Below are positions 1-5,481 of a stretch of DNA of 8,304 nucleotides, one piece after another. Under the pieces are notes generated by a model that was not told where the DNA came from, did not search any database, and saw nothing but the letters and a program-made list of their open reading frames with translations. How positions within the stretch are numbered: the stretch's first letter is position 1; every line of letters begins with the position of its first letter. A program made the translations under genes and the position numbers. This DNA is from Thermoplasmata archaeon (GTDB taxonomy: Archaea > Thermoplasmatota > Thermoplasmata > Thermoplasmatales > Aciduliprofundaceae): contig JAGGTO010000127.1 in the NCBI GenBank assembly GCA_021163705.1, positions 1 through 8,304 on the forward strand, written 5' to 3'.

Positions 1-2
1 AA

Positions 3-29
3 TTGTACGACAAGCAGGCTGAAAAATGA
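3..29 (+). CDS. Possible 3' end of an upstream gene (partial)
   Basis: One frame entering from the left edge reads LYDKQAEK and then a TGA stop at 27-29, followed by a T-rich stretch. This could be the last eight codons of a preceding same-strand gene. Another frame stays open to a TAG at 55-57 but reads less like protein. Eight residues cannot identify a family, so this is a weak call based only on residue composition and the T-rich sequence behind the stop. Confidence 0.25.
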   Translation: MYDKQAEK

Positions 30-31
30 TA

Positions 32-39
32 ATTTTTAT
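32..39 (+). promoter_or_regulatory. Possible TATA box for the XPF nuclease gene
   Basis: The AT-rich octamer ATTTTTAT is centred about 29 bp before the ATG at 65. Archaeal transcription usually starts about 26 bp downstream of the TATA centre, which would give a very short leader. Only a weak purine run (AGGGGAAA) precedes the ATG. The stretch could also be part of a terminator for the upstream gene. Confidence 0.3.
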
Positions 40-64
40 TTCTTTGTGATGCAATAGGGGAAAC

Positions 65-727
65 ATGGTTAAAATTTACATAGATTATCGGGAGAGGAGA
101 ATAAAAAGAATTCTTGAAGATTATCCTCTCGATATTGTGAATTTGCCCGTGGGCGATTATCTCCTTCAATTTGAAGGGTATGGTGTTCTTGTGGAGAGAA
201 AAAGTGCCCGTGATTTCATAAGCAGCATGAAGAACAACCGCTTGTGGGAGCAGATGCGTCGTATGCTTGCACCTGAAGTTATGGAGATACCCATAAAGAG
301 GAGAGCTCTCCTAATTCATGGCACATTTTCAGATCTCCTTTTACTTTCTGGTTTTGGCTGGAACCATATAATGGGGGCATTTATGGAAATTCAGTTCAAA
401 TACGGCATACCCATATTTCATGCGGAAGATGATGAATCTCTCCAGGAATTTTTTAGAATTCTGATAAAGAGGGAGGAGGAGGGGAAAAATGAAGGAGAGG
501 TGGAAAAAAGATGGATGAGAGTTCTACCAAGGAGGGTTATGAGCGAGCAGGAATGGAAAATATACATTCTCTCCTCTCTCCCAAATGTGGGGGAGAAACT
601 GGCAAAGAATCTCCTGAGGCGTTTTGGAAGCATAGAAAAAATTGCAAAAGCGAATATAATTGAATTGAAGAAGGTTGAAGGAATAGGTGATAAGAAAGCC
701 AGACAAATTTACAGGATATTCCATTAA
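65..727 (+). CDS. XPF/ERCC4-family structure-specific endonuclease, short helicase-less form
   Basis: This is a 220-residue DNA repair nuclease of the XPF/Mus81/Hef family, which cuts 3'-flap, fork and branched DNA near the single/double-strand junction. The ERCC4 nuclease domain fills residues 1 to about 140: DYRE at 7-10, VGDY at 29-32 and the metal-binding signature ERKSARD at 44-50 (family pattern ERKxxxD). A charged linker at about 134-155 leads to a tandem helix-hairpin-helix DNA-binding domain, with hairpins LPNVGEKLA (172-180) and VEGIGDKKA (204-212). There is no N-terminal SF2 helicase, unlike euryarchaeal Hef (over 700 residues). The size matches the compact crenarchaeal XPF, which works as a dimer with the PCNA clamp. 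I see no convincing C-terminal PCNA-binding box. It reads as intact, appears to be a single gene, and is probably a housekeeping repair enzyme. Confidence 0.9.
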   Translation: MVKIYIDYRERRIKRILEDYPLDIVNLPVGDYLLQFEGYGVLVERKSARDFISSMKNNRLWEQMRRMLAPEVMEIPIKRRALLIHGTFSDLLLLSGFGWNHIMGAFMEIQFKYGIPIFHAEDDESLQEFFRILIKREEEGKNEGEVEKRWMRVLPRRVMSEQEWKIYILSSLPNVGEKLAKNLLRRFGSIEKIAKANIIELKKVEGIGDKKARQIYRIFH

Positions 728-817
728 TAGATTTCTACTATATCCATAAAGTCCCTTCTTTTGGGGCCTCTCCTATGGGTAATTATATAATTGTGAAGAG
801 TAATTGCCGTAAGAATC

Positions 818-832
818 ATTCTCCGTGAGAAT
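818..832 (+). repeat. Small inverted repeat (6-bp stem, 3-nt loop)
   Basis: ATTCTC-CGT-GAGAAT is a perfect inverted repeat. An overlapping alternative, AGAAT-C-ATTCT at 812-822, shares the middle arm, so the two hairpins would exclude each other. There is no T-tract directly downstream, so it is not a typical intrinsic terminator. It is short enough to be chance in AT-rich DNA. Confidence 0.35.
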
Positions 833-929
833 AGCACTATGATTTTTGAATTCAAACAACCACATTTGCTGGAAATTAAACTCTCTTTTCCCGGGACTTG
901 AAAAGGAGATAGAATTCAAAGAGAAAACA

Positions 930-938
930 CTTAAATAT
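930..938 (+). promoter_or_regulatory. TATA box of the rpl44e operon
   Basis: CTTAAATAT, preceded by the purine-rich GAGAAAACA that could serve as a BRE, is centred about 40 bp before the L44e ATG at 974. With usual archaeal spacing, transcription would begin near 960 and leave a short leader that still holds the GGTGATAGG ribosome binding site. This is probably the promoter for all five genes from 974 to 3127. Confidence 0.6.
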
Positions 939-973
939 TACCTGCCTATTCGTCCCTTAGTCTGGTGATAGGA

Positions 974-1258
974 ATGAAGATGCCCAGAAAGATTAAAATG
1001 TACTGTCCTTACTGTAAGAGGCATACGATTCATACTGTTGAGAAAGTGAAGAAGAGGAAGGCAAGTGAGCTCAAGGCAGGTCAGAGGAGATTCAGAAGGG
1101 TAACTGCAGGCTATGGTGGCTTTCCAAGGCCAAGATACGAGGGAAGGGAGAAGCCTACCAAGAGGTTAAATCTGAGGTTCAGGTGCACTGAGTGCAATAG
1201 AGCGCATACTTCGCCTATGATTAGAGCAAAGAAGTTTGAGCTTGTGGAGGTGAAGTGA
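974..1258 (+). CDS. rpl44e: Large ribosomal subunit protein eL42 (L44e)
   Basis: This is a 94-residue zinc-binding protein of the 50S subunit, shared by archaea and eukaryotes, that sits near the E site. It begins MKMPRKIKMYCPYC and shows two CxxC pairs, C11/C14 and C71/C74, that form one zinc site. Between them is a very basic stretch with GYGGFPRP at 47-54, as in the family. The frame also offers a GTG at 965, but that codon lies inside the GGTGATAGG ribosome binding site (964-972), and the family normally starts close to MKMP, so the ATG at 974 is chosen. It is the first gene of the operon, and its TGA directly abuts the S27e start. Length is normal. Confidence 0.95.
   Translation: MKMPRKIKMYCPYCKRHTIHTVEKVKKRKASELKAGQRRFRRVTAGYGGFPRPRYEGREKPTKRLNLRFRCTECNRAHTSPMIRAKKFELVEVK
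1246..1253 (+). promoter_or_regulatory. Strong ribosome binding site deciding the TTG start of S27e
   Basis: GGAGGTGA, a full match to the archaeal anti-Shine-Dalgarno sequence, lies in the last codons of rpl44e and ends 5 nt before the TTG at 1259. It makes the unusual TTG a credible start. Confidence 0.75.
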
Positions 1259-1447
1259 TTGGCAAAGAAGGAGAAGAGTATAGATAAGGCGTTTGTTAAG
1301 GTTAAATGTCCCGATTGTGGTAATGAGCAGCTGATTTACATAAGAGCGAGTACCGTGGTGAAGTGTCATGTTTGTGGTGCAGTTCTAGCAGTTCCCACGG
1401 GAGGTAAGGCAGATATTAAGGGAGAAATTGTAGAGGTGTATAGGTGA
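1259..1447 (+). CDS. rps27e: Small ribosomal subunit protein eS27 (S27e)
   Basis: This is a 62-residue zinc-ribbon protein of the 30S subunit, found in archaea and eukaryotes. The ribbon is KCPDCGNEQ (C17, C20) plus KCHVCG (C36, C39), followed by the family-typical AVLAVPTGGKADIKG. The initiator is TTG, directly after the L44e TGA and behind a perfect GGAGGTGA, so translation probably passes straight on from rpl44e. Its stop overlaps the next gene by 4 nt (GTGA). The rpl44e-rps27e-aif2a order is a widespread archaeal arrangement. The gene looks complete. Confidence 0.95.
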   Translation: MAKKEKSIDKAFVKVKCPDCGNEQLIYIRASTVVKCHVCGAVLAVPTGGKADIKGEIVEVYR

Positions 1448-2208
1448 AGAAGGGATATCCTGAAGTGGGAGAATTCGTGATCGGGACGGTTAAAACAGTA
1501 AAGCCATATGGTGCATTTGTTACTCTGGATGAGTATGAGGGGAAGGAAGGTTTTATTCATATAGGTGAGATAGCTACAGGATGGATTAAATACATAAGGG
1601 ATCATGTGAGGGAGGGGCAAAAGGTAGTATGCAAGGTTCTTCGTGTGGATCCTGAAAGGGGGCACATAGATTTATCGCTAAAGCGGGTGAATGAGCACCA
1701 GAGGAGGGAGAAGATCCAGGAATGGAAGAATGAGAGAAAGGCCCAGAAATTGCTTGAAATAGTTGCTCAGAGGCTGGGTAAAAAAGTGGAGGAATGCTAC
1801 GAAGAATTTGCCTATGAGCTCATGGAGAAATACGGGGGGTTATATCCAGCCTTTGAAGAAGCTGCAATAAACGAGGATGCTCTAGAGGATGAGGGTTTCA
1901 AGGGGGATTGGGTAAAAGTATTTGTGAATGTGGCAAAAGAGAACATTGTGCCGCCCTATGTGAAAATCTCGGGATATCTGGAGCTAAGTACATCTGCACC
2001 TGACGGGATAGAGAAAATAAAGAAAGTTCTTGAGAAAATTGAGGATGAGGATGTTACAGTAACATATGTTGGGGCTCCCAGGTACAGGGTAATGGTTAAG
2101 GCAGAGGATTATAAAACTGCGGAAGAGATTTTGCAGAGAGCAGCCAAGAAGGCTCTTGAGCTATTTAAGAAGATGGGCGGCGAGGGAGAGTTTCACAGAA
2201 GGTTGTGA
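1444..2208 (+). CDS. Translation initiation factor aIF2, alpha subunit
   Basis: This is the alpha subunit of the heterotrimeric factor that brings initiator Met-tRNA to the small ribosomal subunit; alpha strengthens tRNA binding by the gamma subunit. At 254 residues it is close to the usual archaeal length. Domains: an S1-type OB fold (about 9-85, with YGAFVTL and GFIHIGEI), a helical middle (about 86-165), and a C-terminal alpha/beta domain (about 170-254, with KISGYLELSTSAPDG). In the loop where eukaryotic eIF2-alpha carries regulatory Ser51, this protein reads GEIATGWIK, with Thr45 rather than serine. The GTG start overlaps the S27e stop by 4 nt, and GAGGTG at 1433-1438 is the ribosome binding site. 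Nop10 begins two bases after its stop. Confidence 0.95.
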   Translation: MKKGYPEVGEFVIGTVKTVKPYGAFVTLDEYEGKEGFIHIGEIATGWIKYIRDHVREGQKVVCKVLRVDPERGHIDLSLKRVNEHQRREKIQEWKNERKAQKLLEIVAQRLGKKVEECYEEFAYELMEKYGGLYPAFEEAAINEDALEDEGFKGDWVKVFVNVAKENIVPPYVKISGYLELSTSAPDGIEKIKKVLEKIEDEDVTVTYVGAPRYRVMVKAEDYKTAEEILQRAAKKALELFKKMGGEGEFHRRL

Positions 2209-2210
2209 AA

Positions 2211-2384
2211 ATGCACACACTCATCCGAAAATGTCCCAGATGCGGAAGATACACAATGAAAGAAATATGTCCTTTATGTGGTGAGAAAACTTACGAGGTA
2301 TTACCACCGAGATTCTCTCCGGAGGATAGGTATGGAAAATACAGAAGGATGCTCAAAAAAGAGGTGAGAAAATGGAGCCAATAA
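2211..2384 (+). CDS. nop10: H/ACA ribonucleoprotein protein Nop10
   Basis: This 57-residue protein starts MHTLIRKCPRCGRYTMKE. Nop10 joins Cbf5, Gar1 and L7Ae in the H/ACA RNP that converts uridine to pseudouridine in rRNA. The zinc ribbon has C8, C11, C20 and C23; archaeal Nop10 keeps all four, while the eukaryotic form has lost them. The following LPPRFSPEDRYGKYRR is the typical linker and helix that dock on Cbf5. It starts two bases after the aIF2-alpha stop and overlaps the next gene by 13 bp in another frame. The aif2a-nop10 pairing is common in archaea, which strengthens the call. Confidence 0.95.
   Translation: MHTLIRKCPRCGRYTMKEICPLCGEKTYEVLPPRFSPEDRYGKYRRMLKKEVRKWSQ
2361..2368 (+). 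promoter_or_regulatory. Ribosome binding site of the PAC2 gene, inside nop10
   Basis: GAGGTGAG lies in the 3' coding part of nop10 and ends 3 nt before the ATG at 2372. It supports that start despite the 13-bp gene overlap and suggests coupled translation. Confidence 0.6.
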
Positions 2385-3127
2385 TAGTGAAATATTTGGA
2401 AAGACCTGAGCTTAATGATCCTGTTTTAATTGAAGGTCTTCCGGGTGTAGGGAATGTTGGAAAGATATCAGCAGAATATTTAAAAGAGAAGCTTAATGCA
2501 AAGCCATTTGTAGAAATTTATTCAAAATATCTGCCTCCCCAGGTATTAATGAAAGGGGATGGGACTCTTTATCTGGTAAAGAATGAGCTTTGCTACTATA
2601 AAAATCCCAATGGTCGGGATTTAATAATCCTCGTGGGGGATTACCAGGGGATGAGCTCTGAAGGTCAATATGAGCTCTCCTATAAAGTCCTTGAGATTGT
2701 GAAGGAGTTTGGAACAAAGCTAATATTCACTCTTGGAGGCTATGGTACGGGACAGCTTGTGGACAAGCCCCGCGTGTTTGGAGCTGCCACAGATATTGAG
2801 CTAGTGGAGGAGATGAAAAAGTACGGGGTATATTTTTCCCCCTCAGATCCTGCGGGTGGTATAGTTGGTGCGGCAGGGCTGCTCCTTGGCCTCGGTTCTG
2901 TGGTATTTGATATGAGGGGAGTATGTCTCATGGGAGAAACCTCCGGATATTTCTCGGATCCAAAGAGCTCTCTGGAAATACTCAAAATAGTGAAAGATTA
3001 TTTTAAATTGAATTTAGATCTGGAGGAGATGGAGCTCAGATCAAAGGAGATCACTGAGATAACTACCCAGCTCAAAGAGGAACAAAAAGAGGAAGAAAAG
3101 AAGGAGGATCTAGGTTACATAGGATGA
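2372..3127 (+). CDS. PAC2-family protein, probable proteasome assembly chaperone
   Basis: This 251-residue protein belongs to the PAC2 (proteasome assembly chaperone 2) family, known in archaea as PbaA/PbaB-like chaperones that bind the 20S core. The N-terminal GLPGVGNVGK (22-31), central LGGYGTG and glycine-rich DPAGGIVGAAGLLLGLG segment are family hallmarks of an alpha/beta fold. From about residue 220 the tail is a highly charged run of Glu and Lys, ending in EDLGYIG. The proteasome-binding HbYX motif has tyrosine as the penultimate residue; here the tyrosine is third from the end, so the tail resembles but does not match it. It is the last gene of the ribosomal operon, followed by a hairpin with a T-tract. 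Partner proteins are not visible here. Confidence 0.85.
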   Translation: MEPIIVKYLERPELNDPVLIEGLPGVGNVGKISAEYLKEKLNAKPFVEIYSKYLPPQVLMKGDGTLYLVKNELCYYKNPNGRDLIILVGDYQGMSSEGQYELSYKVLEIVKEFGTKLIFTLGGYGTGQLVDKPRVFGAATDIELVEEMKKYGVYFSPSDPAGGIVGAAGLLLGLGSVVFDMRGVCLMGETSGYFSDPKSSLEILKIVKDYFKLNLDLEEMELRSKEITEITTQLKEEQKEEEKKEDLGYIG

Positions 3128-3128
3128 T

Positions 3129-3151
3129 TTTAAGGCAAACCTTAAATTTTT
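3129..3151 (+). terminator. Hairpin plus T-tract after the PAC2 gene, overlapping a TATA-like element
   Basis: Two bases after the PAC2 stop, TTTAAGG-CAAA-CCTTAAA forms a perfect 7-bp stem with a 4-nt loop, directly followed by five T residues. This looks like an intrinsic terminator, although archaea often need only the T-tract. The downstream arm and T-tract (CTTAAATTTTT) also resemble a TATA box about 35 bp before the fumarase ATG, so one short sequence may end one operon and start the next. Confidence 0.5.
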
Positions 3152-3168
3152 GAAACTGTTACCTCATC

Positions 3169-3174
3169 GAGGTG
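3169..3174 (+). promoter_or_regulatory. Ribosome binding site deciding the fumarase alpha start
   Basis: GAGGTG ends 6 nt before the ATG at 3181. The in-frame GTG at 3172 is part of this site, so the ATG is the better start. Confidence 0.65.
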
Positions 3175-3180
3175 TTTCTT

Positions 3181-4032
3181 ATGATAGACGAGATTGTGTA
3201 CGCAATAAAAAAAGCTGAGACCCAGCTTTCTGAGGATACAGTGAAAGCATTGAAGGAGGCATATGAAAGAGAAACAAATCCCATGGGAAAAACACAGCTG
3301 GAAGCGATTCTAAAAAATGTGGAAGTGGCACGCAAGGAATCTCTTCCAATGTGCCAGGATACAGGTCTACAAACCTTTTTCCTAGAAGTGGGATATGATT
3401 TTCCATATATGAGAGAGCTGAAATCTGCACTTGTTGAAGCTGTGAGAAGGGCAACTCGTGAGATTCCCCTGAGACCTAATGCAGTGCATCCATTTCTGCA
3501 CAAGAATTCTGGGGATAACACAGGAAGATTTGTTCCCTACATACACTGGGAATTAAAGGAGGGGGATGATGCCACAATTCATGTTATTCCAAAGGGAGGT
3601 GGCAGTGAAAATATGAGTGGCCTTTATATGCTTTCACCGGGTGTTGGCATTAAGGGTATAAAGAAGGCCGTGATAGAACACATATTCAAATCGGGAGGAA
3701 AACCCTGTCCTCCAACAATAATAGGTGTGGGCATCGGAGGAGGAGCGGATCTTGCATTAACGCTAGCTAAGAAGGCTGCAATTCTCAGGCCCATAGGCGT
3801 AAGACATGAGGAGGATTTTGTGGCTCAGCTGGAAGAGGAGCTTTATGAGATGGCTAACAAGCTGGGCATAGGAGCCATGGGGCTCGGTGGAGATACCACT
3901 GTGCTGGATGTTCATGTGGAATACGCTTACAGGCATCCGGCAACATTGCCTGTTGGAATTGTCACGCAATGCTGGGCCAACAGAAGGGCGAAGGTACATA
4001 TTGATGCAAATGGCAAGGTGGAGGTGGTCTGA
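3181..4032 (+). CDS. Class I fumarate hydratase, alpha (N-terminal domain) subunit
   Basis: This 283-residue protein is the larger half of the two-subunit, iron-sulfur class I fumarase, which interconverts fumarate and L-malate in the cytoplasm (citric acid cycle). Three cysteines expected to bind the [4Fe-4S] cluster are visible: C58 in LPMCQDTG, C176 in GGKPCPPT and C264 in VTQCWANRR. Other family blocks are NSGDNTGRF, KGGGSENMS, GVGIGGGADLA and GLGGDTTVLDVHVEYA. The ATG at 3181 is preferred to the GTG at 3172, which overlaps the ribosome binding site. The beta subunit follows with no gap, and the pair equals one fused bacterial FumA-type enzyme cut in two. L-tartrate dehydratase has the same architecture and cannot be ruled out from sequence alone, but no tartrate genes are near. 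Confidence 0.92.
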   Translation: MIDEIVYAIKKAETQLSEDTVKALKEAYERETNPMGKTQLEAILKNVEVARKESLPMCQDTGLQTFFLEVGYDFPYMRELKSALVEAVRRATREIPLRPNAVHPFLHKNSGDNTGRFVPYIHWELKEGDDATIHVIPKGGGSENMSGLYMLSPGVGIKGIKKAVIEHIFKSGGKPCPPTIIGVGIGGGADLALTLAKKAAILRPIGVRHEEDFVAQLEEELYEMANKLGIGAMGLGGDTTVLDVHVEYAYRHPATLPVGIVTQCWANRRAKVHIDANGKVEVV

Positions 4033-4611
4033 ATGGAATATCATGAAAGGACGCCCATAGAAGATGCGAGAAAGTACAGGGTCGGAGATGTTATCTATGT
4101 CACAGGCGAAGTCATTCTTGCAAGGGATGAGGCGCACAAAAAGCTGCTGGAGGAGGGAGCTCCCTTAGATTTGAAGGGTAGCGTGATTTATCACTGTGGT
4201 CCCGTGGTCACAAAGGTGAACGGTGAGTGGAAGGTCGTGGCAGCTGGGCCAACCACGAGCATAAGAATGGAGATATTCGAGGATAAATTCATCGAGAAGT
4301 TCCATCCCGCCATAATAGTTGGAAAGGGAGGCATGGGAGAGAGAACGCTCAAAGCTCTAAAAGAGCATGGCGCAGTTTATGCCGCCTATACTGGAGGCTG
4401 TGGAGCACTTGCTGCCGAAAGGATAAAGGGCGTGAAGGAAGTGCACTTCCTTGAAGAACTGGGCATTCCTGAGGCGGTATGGGTATTCCGCGTTGAGGAA
4501 TTTGGACCTCTCGTAGTAACTATGGACTCACACGGAAAGAGCCTCTACGATGATGTGGACAAAAATGCGAGAAAAAATCTGGAAGATATTTTGAAAAAGA
4601 TAGAAAGATGA
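4033..4611 (+). CDS. Class I fumarate hydratase, beta (C-terminal domain) subunit
   Basis: This 192-residue partner of the preceding gene carries the C-terminal swivelling domain of class I fumarase and completes the active site. Visible family blocks are YHCGPVV (53-59), GPTTSIRME (72-80), VGKGGM (96-101), YTGGCGALAA (119-128) and DSHGKSLYDDV (165-175). The ATG directly follows the TGA of the alpha gene, and GAGGTG at 4021-4026 provides the ribosome binding site, so the two are cotranslated. The gene ends in a T-rich stretch, and the convergent hydrogenase operon ends 70 bp away. Its length is normal. As for alpha, a tartrate dehydratase role is a less likely alternative. Confidence 0.92.
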   Translation: MEYHERTPIEDARKYRVGDVIYVTGEVILARDEAHKKLLEEGAPLDLKGSVIYHCGPVVTKVNGEWKVVAAGPTTSIRMEIFEDKFIEKFHPAIIVGKGGMGERTLKALKEHGAVYAAYTGGCGALAAERIKGVKEVHFLEELGIPEAVWVFRVEEFGPLVVTMDSHGKSLYDDVDKNARKNLEDILKKIER

Positions 4612-4639
4612 CTTTTTCTTTATTCTTTCCTTTTTCTTC
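4612..4639 (+). terminator. T-rich terminator after the fumarase operon
   Basis: Immediately after the beta-subunit stop the + strand is almost all pyrimidine, with T runs ACTTTTTC, TTTATTC and CCTTTTTC. Successive T-tracts without a stem are typical of archaeal terminators. Part of the same DNA is the last codons of the transporter tail relic on the other strand. Confidence 0.5.
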
Positions 4640-4670
4640 CCATCCACATTTTTGCAATCTTTTTCCACAT
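4620..4670 (-). pseudogene. Relic of a transporter C-terminus (MWKKIAKMW tail)
   Basis: On the minus strand, directly after frhB, 17 codons read MWKKIAKMWMGRKRKE and stop. The first nine residues are identical to the penultimate stretch of the transporter at 7657-8304, whose tail is MWKKIAKMWNKKR, and the DNA is identical over 29 bp. Upstream in the same frame, EYKS loosely resembles the transporter's GYVK, and then a TGA cuts the frame. This is therefore the 3' end of a transporter gene separated from its body by the hydrogenase operon. It may be the original end of the neighbouring gene or of a lost paralogue. Confidence 0.7.
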
Positions 4671-4671
4671 T
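4643..4671 (+). repeat. 29-bp perfect direct repeat, left copy
   Basis: This is identical over all 29 bases to 7671-7699 and in the same orientation. The central part is TTTTTGCAATCTTTTTCC. It lies 9 bp beyond the frhB stop, inside the transporter tail relic. The flanks stay partly similar (pyrimidine-rich on the left) but are not identical. Confidence 0.9.
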
Positions 4672-4680
4672 GATTTGTAT

Positions 4681-5481
4681 TCATATCAAACTCTCATTTC
4701 TTTTTGCGCGCTCCATTTTTTCTTTTGAAAGTCTTATTATTTCATTCACTCCCTCAGGATTTAGCTTTTTCATTTTTAGGTATCCAGCGCGGGATGCGGA
4801 TTGAAGTAAAGAGTATGCATATTCATCCCTAACGATTACACTTCTCCATCCGCTTTCGGATCCTGCATTACCAAACGATATATCGGCGCTTCGAGCAGTA
4901 AAATCATCACAGAATAAGCATGCGAATTTCACATCTTTTTTCACATTTTCTAAGGATTCTTCTATTATTTTGCCATTTATAAGTCTTATTATGAATTTAT
5001 CAGATCTTATCTCTGCATTTTTTATTTCAGGTAAGGTAATTCCAAATTTTCTTTCCACCATCGTTTTAAAGCCATCCTGTGTGAATGACCCCATACAGAA
5101 AAGCCCAATGACCAATTTAATTCTATTAATAACATCTCCAAGTTGCATAGGATATTCTTTTATATCCCGTATAACACGGCACTGACAGGGTGTACCTATG
5201 ATCGCCACTTTCTCAAGTCTTTCAACTTTAAGAGCATCTATAATTGCGTCTACCATAGGTGTTATTACCCATTTTGTACCTATGGATGCGCGAAGATCAT
5301 CACTATTTCTTGCAACTATCGCCTTTGGCTCCCAGTTTTCATCTGCTTTCACAACAATTGCACCGTCAATCTCATTTTTGTCCAGTGCATAGGCTATATA
5401 TGCGGTTGTAGCTCCGAATCCCTCTTTGAGGGGCTTGACACTGAATACATCTATGTACTTCCCCAGATATTCATCTTCCAT
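4681..5481 (-). CDS. frhB: Coenzyme F420-reducing hydrogenase, beta subunit (FrhB)
   Basis: This 266-residue iron-sulfur flavoprotein is the subunit that would hand hydrogen-derived electrons to the deazaflavin F420. Family blocks are AYALDKNEIDGAIVV (30-44), GTKWVITP (68-75), IIGTPCQ (94-100), GLFCMGSF (126-133) and FACLFCDDF with C188/C191 (187-194), then ADISFGNAGS and a GW pair. Cys99, Cys129, Cys188 and Cys191 are the likely [4Fe-4S] ligands. Where methanogen FrhB has, as I recall, a QDGG motif before the first helix, this one reads EGFG, a possible change near the FAD/F420 pocket. The ATG directly follows the frhG stop, behind a perfect GGAGGTGATA, so it is translated with frhG. FrhB-like subunits also serve other F420 enzymes, but the adjoining frhA and frhG settle the role. 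Confidence 0.9.
   Translation of the reverse strand: MEDEYLGKYIDVFSVKPLKEGFGATTAYIAYALDKNEIDGAIVVKADENWEPKAIVARNSDDLRASIGTKWVITPMVDAIIDALKVERLEKVAIIGTPCQCRVIRDIKEYPMQLGDVINRIKLVIGLFCMGSFTQDGFKTMVERKFGITLPEIKNAEIRSDKFIIRLINGKIIEESLENVKKDVKFACLFCDDFTARSADISFGNAGSESGWRSVIVRDEYAYSLLQSASRAGYLKMKKLNPEGVNEIIRLSKEKMERAKRNESLI

Larger units (their letters stand above)
728..960. other. Intergenic region without a clear gene
   Basis: About 230 bp separate the nuclease gene from the L44e promoter. It holds a 6-bp hairpin at 818-832, a GAATTCAAA direct repeat (848-856 and 912-920), and a short open stretch starting at the ATG at 839 and ending at the TGA at 899-901. That stretch reads MIFEFKQPHLLEIKLSFPGT, and its frame stays open upstream as far as about 796. 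I recognise no family and see no Shine-Dalgarno site. It could be a decayed gene remnant, a small RNA, or ordinary spacer. Confidence 0.4.

Noticed and set aside
689..727. C-terminal PCNA-interacting box in the XPF nuclease (QIYRIFH)
   Set aside because: The hydrophobic residue at position 4 and the terminal aromatic pair are missing, and the stretch belongs to the second helix-hairpin-helix.
790..905. C/D box guide RNA in the spacer before rpl44e
   Set aside because: The best C-box candidate (ATGATTT) is poor and no D box (CTGA) follows at a usable distance.
848..920. GAATTCAAA direct repeat as a regulatory pair or insertion-site duplication
   Set aside because: Nine bases of AT-rich sequence with no element between them are likely to recur by chance.
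3763..4137. Opposite-strand open frames over the fumarase, PAC2 and hydrogenase genes
   Set aside because: They lie wholly within well-supported genes, have no family motifs or ribosome binding sites, and are the usual antisense shadows.
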